Positions 60,563 to 64,000 of a stretch of 64,000 nucleotides of DNA are shown here, one piece after another (position 1 is the first letter of the stretch; every line of letters begins with the position of its first letter). The stretch is from Nocardioides exalbidus (GTDB lineage Bacteria; Actinomycetota; Actinomycetes; Propionibacteriales; Nocardioidaceae). The DNA lies in assembly GCF_900105585.1 (NCBI RefSeq), contig NZ_FNRT01000002.1, forward strand, positions 744,001-808,000. Reading direction: 5' to 3'. Both the position numbers and the translations under genes were made by a program. The notes beneath the pieces were generated by a model. The model had not been told where the DNA came from. It saw nothing but the letters and a program-made list of their open reading frames with translations, and made no database searches.

Positions 60563-61137
60563 CGGACGTCACCCCCCAGGGAGGCGGCGGCCGCTACGGC
60601 GCCGACGTGGACCAGGGCCGAGCGCATCCGCACCACGAGGCGCGTCGACGAGGCGAGGACGACGTGGACCTCCTCGCGCCCGGGCTGCGCGGCCCGGCCG
60701 GCGATCACCCGCGGCAGGCCGTCGGTGGGGACGAGCGTGTGCCAGCCGTCGTCGGCGGCGAGGATGCGCTCCGCACGCTCGAGGGCGGCGGAGGCCAGGA
60801 GCGGGTCGACCTGCTCGAAGGTCGCGGTGCCCTGCCAGCGCAGGGTGCCGGGCGCGACCCCGGCGAACCACACGTCGTCGACGTGCGTCGGCTCGGCGTC
60901 GAGACCGAGCTCACTCCAGAACGCAGCCGCCTGGCCGCGCAGCGCGGCCCGGGCCTGGTCGGGGTCGACCTCGGGCTCGTCGGCCGGCACCACCTGCTCG
61001 ACGGCCGGCTCCTGGGGGAGCACGACGACGTCGATGTCGCCGTGCCGGCGCAGCACGGTCGACCAGAAGGGATCGTCGGCGACCGCGCGCTCGGCGGCGC
61101 CTCCCTGCACGAACTCCAGGTCACTTGACTGGGGCAC
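60559..61137 (-). CDS. Conserved hypothetical, first gene of the WXG/DUF1023 operon
   Basis: A 192-aa protein without a known domain. It is mixed alpha/beta (DIDVVVLPQEPAV, VDDVWFAGVAPGTLRWQG, EEVHVVLASSTRLVVRMRSALVHVG) and has no signal peptide. The position just before a WXG100-like gene is that of an EspG-like cytosolic chaperone of type VII systems, but sequence resemblance is not evident. A perfect AGGAGGTC ribosome-binding site precedes GTG 61137, so this gene starts the coupled four-gene operon. Confidence 0.65.
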   Translation of the reverse strand: MPQSSDLEFVQGGAAERAVADDPFWSTVLRRHGDIDVVVLPQEPAVEQVVPADEPEVDPDQARAALRGQAAAFWSELGLDAEPTHVDDVWFAGVAPGTLRWQGTATFEQVDPLLASAALERAERILAADDGWHTLVPTDGLPRVIAGRAAQPGREEVHVVLASSTRLVVRMRSALVHVGAVAAAASLGGDVR

Positions 61138-61245
61138 CCGGGACCTCCTGTGGCGAGCGTCGTCCTGTGACCCCTACCTCCCCCGCCCGCGCCGGGTCGA
61201 AACGTGCCGGGCGCAGGTTGGGGAAGATCGCGTGCCGAGGCGGCG

Positions 61246-62112
61246 TCAGCCGTGCTTCAGCAGGCCGAGGAGGTACTCCCCGTAGCCGCTCTTGCGCAGC
61301 GGCTCGGCGCGCGCCACGAGCTCGTCGTCGCTCATCCAGCCGTTGCGCCACGACACCTCTTCGGGGGCGCCGACCTTGAAGCCCTGCCGGCCCTCGATGG
61401 TGCGCACGAAGTTGGAGGCGTCGTTGAGCGAGTCGAACGTGCCGGTGTCGAGCCAGGCGGTGCCGCGCGGCAGCACCTCGACGTGGAGGCGGCCCTCCTC
61501 GAGGTAGCGGCGGTTGAGGTCGGTGATCTCCAGCTCGCCACGCGCCGACGGCTCCAGCTCGGCGGCGTACTGCACCACGTCGTTGTCGTAGAAGTAGAGC
61601 CCCGGGACCGCGAAGTCGCTCTTCGGGTGCTCCGGCTTCTCCTCCAGCGACAGCGCGCGGCCCTGGTCGTCGAACTCGACGACGCCGTAGGCCCGCGGGT
61701 CGGCGACGTGGTAGCCGAAGACGGCGGCACCGTCGAGGTCCTTGAACCGCAGCAGCTGCGAGCCGAGGCCCGAGCCGTAGAAGATGTTGTCGCCGAGCAC
61801 CAGCGCCGAGCGCTCGGAGCCGATGTGGTCGGCGCCGATGACGAAGGCCTGTGCGAGGCCGTCGGGGCTGGGCTGCACCGCGAAGGTCAGGTTGATGCCG
61901 AACTGCGAGCCGTCGCCGAGCAGCCGGTGGAAGCCCTCGGCCTCGTGGGGCGTGGTGATGATCAGGACGTCGCGGATCCCCGCGAGCATCAGCGTCGAGA
62001 GCGGGTAGTAGATCATCGGCTTGTCGTAGACCGGGACCAGCTGCTTGCTGATGCCCTGCGTGATCGGGTGCAGTCGGGAGCCGGTGCCACCGGCCAGGAT
62101 GATTCCGCGCAT
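61246..62112 (-). CDS. rfbA: Glucose-1-phosphate thymidylyltransferase
   Basis: A 288-aa nucleotidyltransferase making dTDP-glucose, the first step to dTDP-rhamnose and other deoxysugars. Start [37 protein letters not shown] carries the nucleotide site; [21 protein letters not shown] (metal-binding Asp) and [21 protein letters not shown] are the RmlA signature. The other rml genes are not in this window. ATG 62112 is 6 bases after TAGTGT (leaderless). Supplies a precursor for the polysaccharide or wall linkage. Confidence 0.94.
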   Translation of the reverse strand: MRGIILAGGTGSRLHPITQGISKQLVPVYDKPMIYYPLSTLMLAGIRDVLIITTPHEAEGFHRLLGDGSQFGINLTFAVQPSPDGLAQAFVIGADHIGSERSALVLGDNIFYGSGLGSQLLRFKDLDGAAVFGYHVADPRAYGVVEFDDQGRALSLEEKPEHPKSDFAVPGLYFYDNDVVQYAAELEPSARGELEITDLNRRYLEEGRLHVEVLPRGTAWLDTGTFDSLNDASNFVRTIEGRQGFKVGAPEEVSWRNGWMSDDELVARAEPLRKSGYGEYLLGLLKHG

Positions 62113-62118
62113 GGATGC

Positions 62119-62124
62119 ACACTA
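62119..62124 (-). promoter_or_regulatory. -10 hexamer for rfbA
   Basis: TAGTGT on the minus strand, 6-base spacer, ATG 62112. Confidence 0.55.
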
Positions 62125-62163
62125 TGGCGTACGCCGCTGGCGACTGTTTGGCACCATGTGGGC

Positions 62164-64000
62164 ATGCCGTCCTCCCGTCGCACGTCGAAGCGACGGGTGA
62201 TCCGGCCGGCCACCGTCATCGGTGCGCTCTTCCTCCTCGTCGTCGTCCTGGGCCTGCTGGCCATCCCGTTCCTCAAGGCGCCGGGCAACGCCGAGGCCGC
62301 GAAGGCCGACCTCGAGGCAGCGCAGGCCTCGCTCAGCGCCGGCGACATCGGCGCCGCGACCACGAGCGTCGAGAGCGCCCGCCGCCACGCCGACGAGGTG
62401 CAGGGCGCGATGCAGGGCATCGGCGGTGACGTCTGGAGCCTCGTGCCGGTCCTGGGTGGGCCCGTGTCCGACGTACGCCACCTGGGCAACGCGCTCGACG
62501 AGCTGACCGCCACCGCCGAGATCGCGATCGGGGCCTGGCCGACGATCCACGGCAAGGACGCCACGCTCTTCGGCGACCGCTCCGTCGACGTCGACGCCCT
62601 CGACAGCCTCGTGCAGGCGGTCGGCGACGCCAGCACCAGGCTCGACGACGCCCAGCTCGAGCTCTCGCAGGTGAGCGACTCCGCGATCGGCATCGGCACC
62701 CAGCTGGCCGACGCACGCGACGAGGCCAGCGACGTCGTCGCCCCGCTGGCGTCGGGCGCCCGCCGTGCCGCGTCGCTGGTCGACGCGCTGCCGGCGCTGA
62801 TGGGCGTCGACGAGGACCGGACCTACCTGCTCACGCTCCTCAACCCGGCCGAGGAGCGCTTCTCGGGCGGAGCGCCGCTCACCATCGCGCCGATGGAGGT
62901 CTCGGGCGGCAGGCTCACGCTCGGCGAGGCGCGCGACACCTCCGACCCCCGCCTCTACAAGGTCGGACGGTGGGAGAAGGTCGAGGGCAACCCGTTCCAC
63001 AACGGCAAGCTGCGCATCTCCACCGCGACCTACGCCCCCGACTGGTCGGTCTCCGGCGAGGAGCTGCTGCGCGGCTGGGCGCGGCGCACCGGCCAGGAGG
63101 CCGACGGCGTGATCGCCGTCGACGTGGTCGCGCTCGCCGAGATGCTGCGCATCACCGGGCCGGTCGAGGCCCCGACCTACGGCGAGCTCAACGCGGACAA
63201 CTTCACCCAGAAGATGGTCGGCGACTACGACGCCTTCCCCGACAACGACGCCCGCCACGACCTCAACCGGGCGATCGTCCCGGTCTTCGCCGAGCGCCTC
63301 TTCGAGCCCGGCAACGGCGTGGCGAAGATCGAGTCCCTGCGCGACTCGGCGCAGGGCCGCCACTTCGCGCTCTGGATGCGCGACCCCGGCGTGCAGTCGG
63401 CGATCGCCGACATCGGCCTGTCCGGCGAGCTCTCCGACACCGACAACGACTACATCGCGGTCTTCAACCAGAACACCAACCGCTCCAAGTCGGACTACTG
63501 GCAGAAGCGCACGGTCGACAGCCGGGTGACGCTGGGCGAGGACGGCTCGGCGAAGGTGCGGATGACCGTCTCGGTCTTCAACGACTCCCCGCCCTACGGC
63601 GAGAACCAGATCTACGGCGACCCCCGCCGCGGCAGCCCGCGCACCCGCTGGAACGGCATGACCGTCGGCGTGTTCCTGCCCGACGGAGCCCGGATCACCG
63701 GCGCCACCGCCGCCGGCAGGGCGCAGGGCACCGACACGTTCGACTACTACGGCCGCCCCTACAAGCTGTTCCGGCTGGTGCTGCCGCCGCGGGCGACCCG
63801 CGAGGCCGTCCTGGACTACGTCGTCCCTGCCGCCGCCGACGCCCCCGGTGACGGCACGCTGACCTACCGGCTCGACGCGACGCCGCAGGGCATGGTCACC
63901 CCCGAGGCGCTGAAGGTCACCGTCCAGTGGCCCGACGGGTACGACGTCGACGCACTGCCGGAGGGCTGGACGCGCAGCGGCGCCGGGCTCGCGACGTACG
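62164..64000 (+). CDS. DUF4012 membrane-anchored protein (3' end outside the window)
   Basis: At least 612 aa, cut by the window end. A basic start (SSRRTSKRRVIRP) is followed by one membrane helix (VIGALFLLVVVLGLLAIPFL), so it is a type-II-like protein with its bulk outside. A helical region follows (LEAAQASLSAGDIGAATTSVESARR), then the DUF4012 part with YLLTLLNPAEERFSGGAPLTI, DGVIAVDVVALAEMLRITGPVEAP and VFNQNTNRSKSDYWQKRTVDSRV. DUF4012 proteins are common in actinobacterial polysaccharide loci; the function is unknown. ATG 62164 is the first in-frame start, 51 bases from the divergent rfbA. Confidence 0.85.
   Translation, partial: MPSSRRTSKRRVIRPATVIGALFLLVVVLGLLAIPFLKAPGNAEAAKADLEAAQASLSAGDIGAATTSVESARRHADEVQGAMQGIGGDVWSLVPVLGGPVSDVRHLGNALDELTATAEIAIGAWPTIHGKDATLFGDRSVDVDALDSLVQAVGDASTRLDDAQLELSQVSDSAIGIGTQLADARDEASDVVAPLASGARRAASLVDALPALMGVDEDRTYLLTLLNPAEERFSGGAPLTIAPMEVSGGRLTLGEARDTSDPRLYKVGRWEKVEGNPFHNGKLRISTATYAPDWSVSGEELLRGWARRTGQEADGVIAVDVVALAEMLRITGPVEAPTYGELNADNFTQKMVGDYDAFPDNDARHDLNRAIVPVFAERLFEPGNGVAKIESLRDSAQGRHFALWMRDPGVQSAIADIGLSGELSDTDNDYIAVFNQNTNRSKSDYWQKRTVDSRVTLGEDGSAKVRMTVSVFNDSPPYGENQIYGDPRRGSPRTRWNGMTVGVFLPDGARITGATAAGRAQGTDTFDYYGRPYKLFRLVLPPRATREAVLDYVVPAAADAPGDGTLTYRLDATPQGMVTPEALKVTVQWPDGYDVDALPEGWTRSGAGLATY

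Noticed and set aside
62122..63363. A 413-codon minus-strand frame opposite the DUF4012 gene
   Set aside because: Shadow of the real plus-strand gene, which runs out of the window.

Overview
The window is very GC-rich, tightly packed actinobacterial DNA. High GC, many GTG starts, an F420-dependent reductase, WXG100-type proteins and a fused Wzz/BY-kinase point to Actinomycetota. The overall gene content looks most like Nocardioides or a relative, which is an inference. No gene-free stretch exceeds 300 bases. I see no tRNA, rRNA, CRISPR array, integrase or IS element.

Layout. (1) 0-13 kb: mostly housekeeping genes (pdxH, a citrate synthase, serC, topoisomerase IB, typA). Between them lie secreted proteins, an acidic-protein/membrane-protein/ECF-sigma cluster, and a protealysin-type M4 protease that seems to carry its own emfourin-like inhibitor domain. 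(2) 9.6-16.4 kb: three paralogous secreted proteins with Tat-like signals, plus an MFS exporter. (3) 16.5-21.5 kb: a DUF1707 protein with an apparent ATA start, a MauE-thioredoxin membrane protein, and PIG-L/WbqC/methyltransferase sugar-modifying genes. (4) 21.5-29.6 kb: glycosyltransferases and a PglK-like ABC flippase; from about 22.4 kb the GC is visibly lower, which suggests an acquired island. (5) 29.6-43.3 kb: a high-GC exopolysaccharide locus. It holds GT2 and GT4 enzymes, a hexapeptide acyltransferase, a nonulosonate (sialic-acid-like) module (CMP-sugar synthetase plus a CBS-NeuB-SAF-TIM-barrel fusion), an O-antigen-ligase/polymerase-like protein, the initiating phosphoglycosyltransferase and the Wzz/BY-kinase. 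Most of these genes overlap by 4-10 bases and are probably translationally coupled. (6) 43.4-46.1 kb: a nucleotidyltransferase, PqqD, VanZ and HprK-like-PqqD set beside the polysaccharide locus. (7) 46-57.9 kb: metabolic genes, a secreted beta-helix protein, a DUF559-type nuclease gene bracketed by two matching 83-bp inverted-repeat elements, an amidase, and nucleotide-sugar genes (galE and two gmd-like). (8) 57.9-61.1 kb: a coupled four-gene type-VII-like operon with a WXG/DUF1023 hydrolase and a lipoprotein. (9) rfbA and a truncated DUF4012 protein end the window.

How the parts fit. RfbA, GalE, the GMD-like enzymes and the CMP-nonulosonate pair supply activated sugars. The phosphoglycosyltransferase and the glycosyltransferases build the repeat unit. 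The ABC transporter is the only flippase candidate seen. The ligase-like protein and the Wzz/BY-kinase polymerise the chain and control its length. Acyltransferases, PIG-L, WbqC and the methyltransferase probably decorate it.

At least 16 genes start exactly 6-7 bases after a TAnnnT hexamer, so leaderless transcription looks like the normal mode here. I used this to fix several starts.
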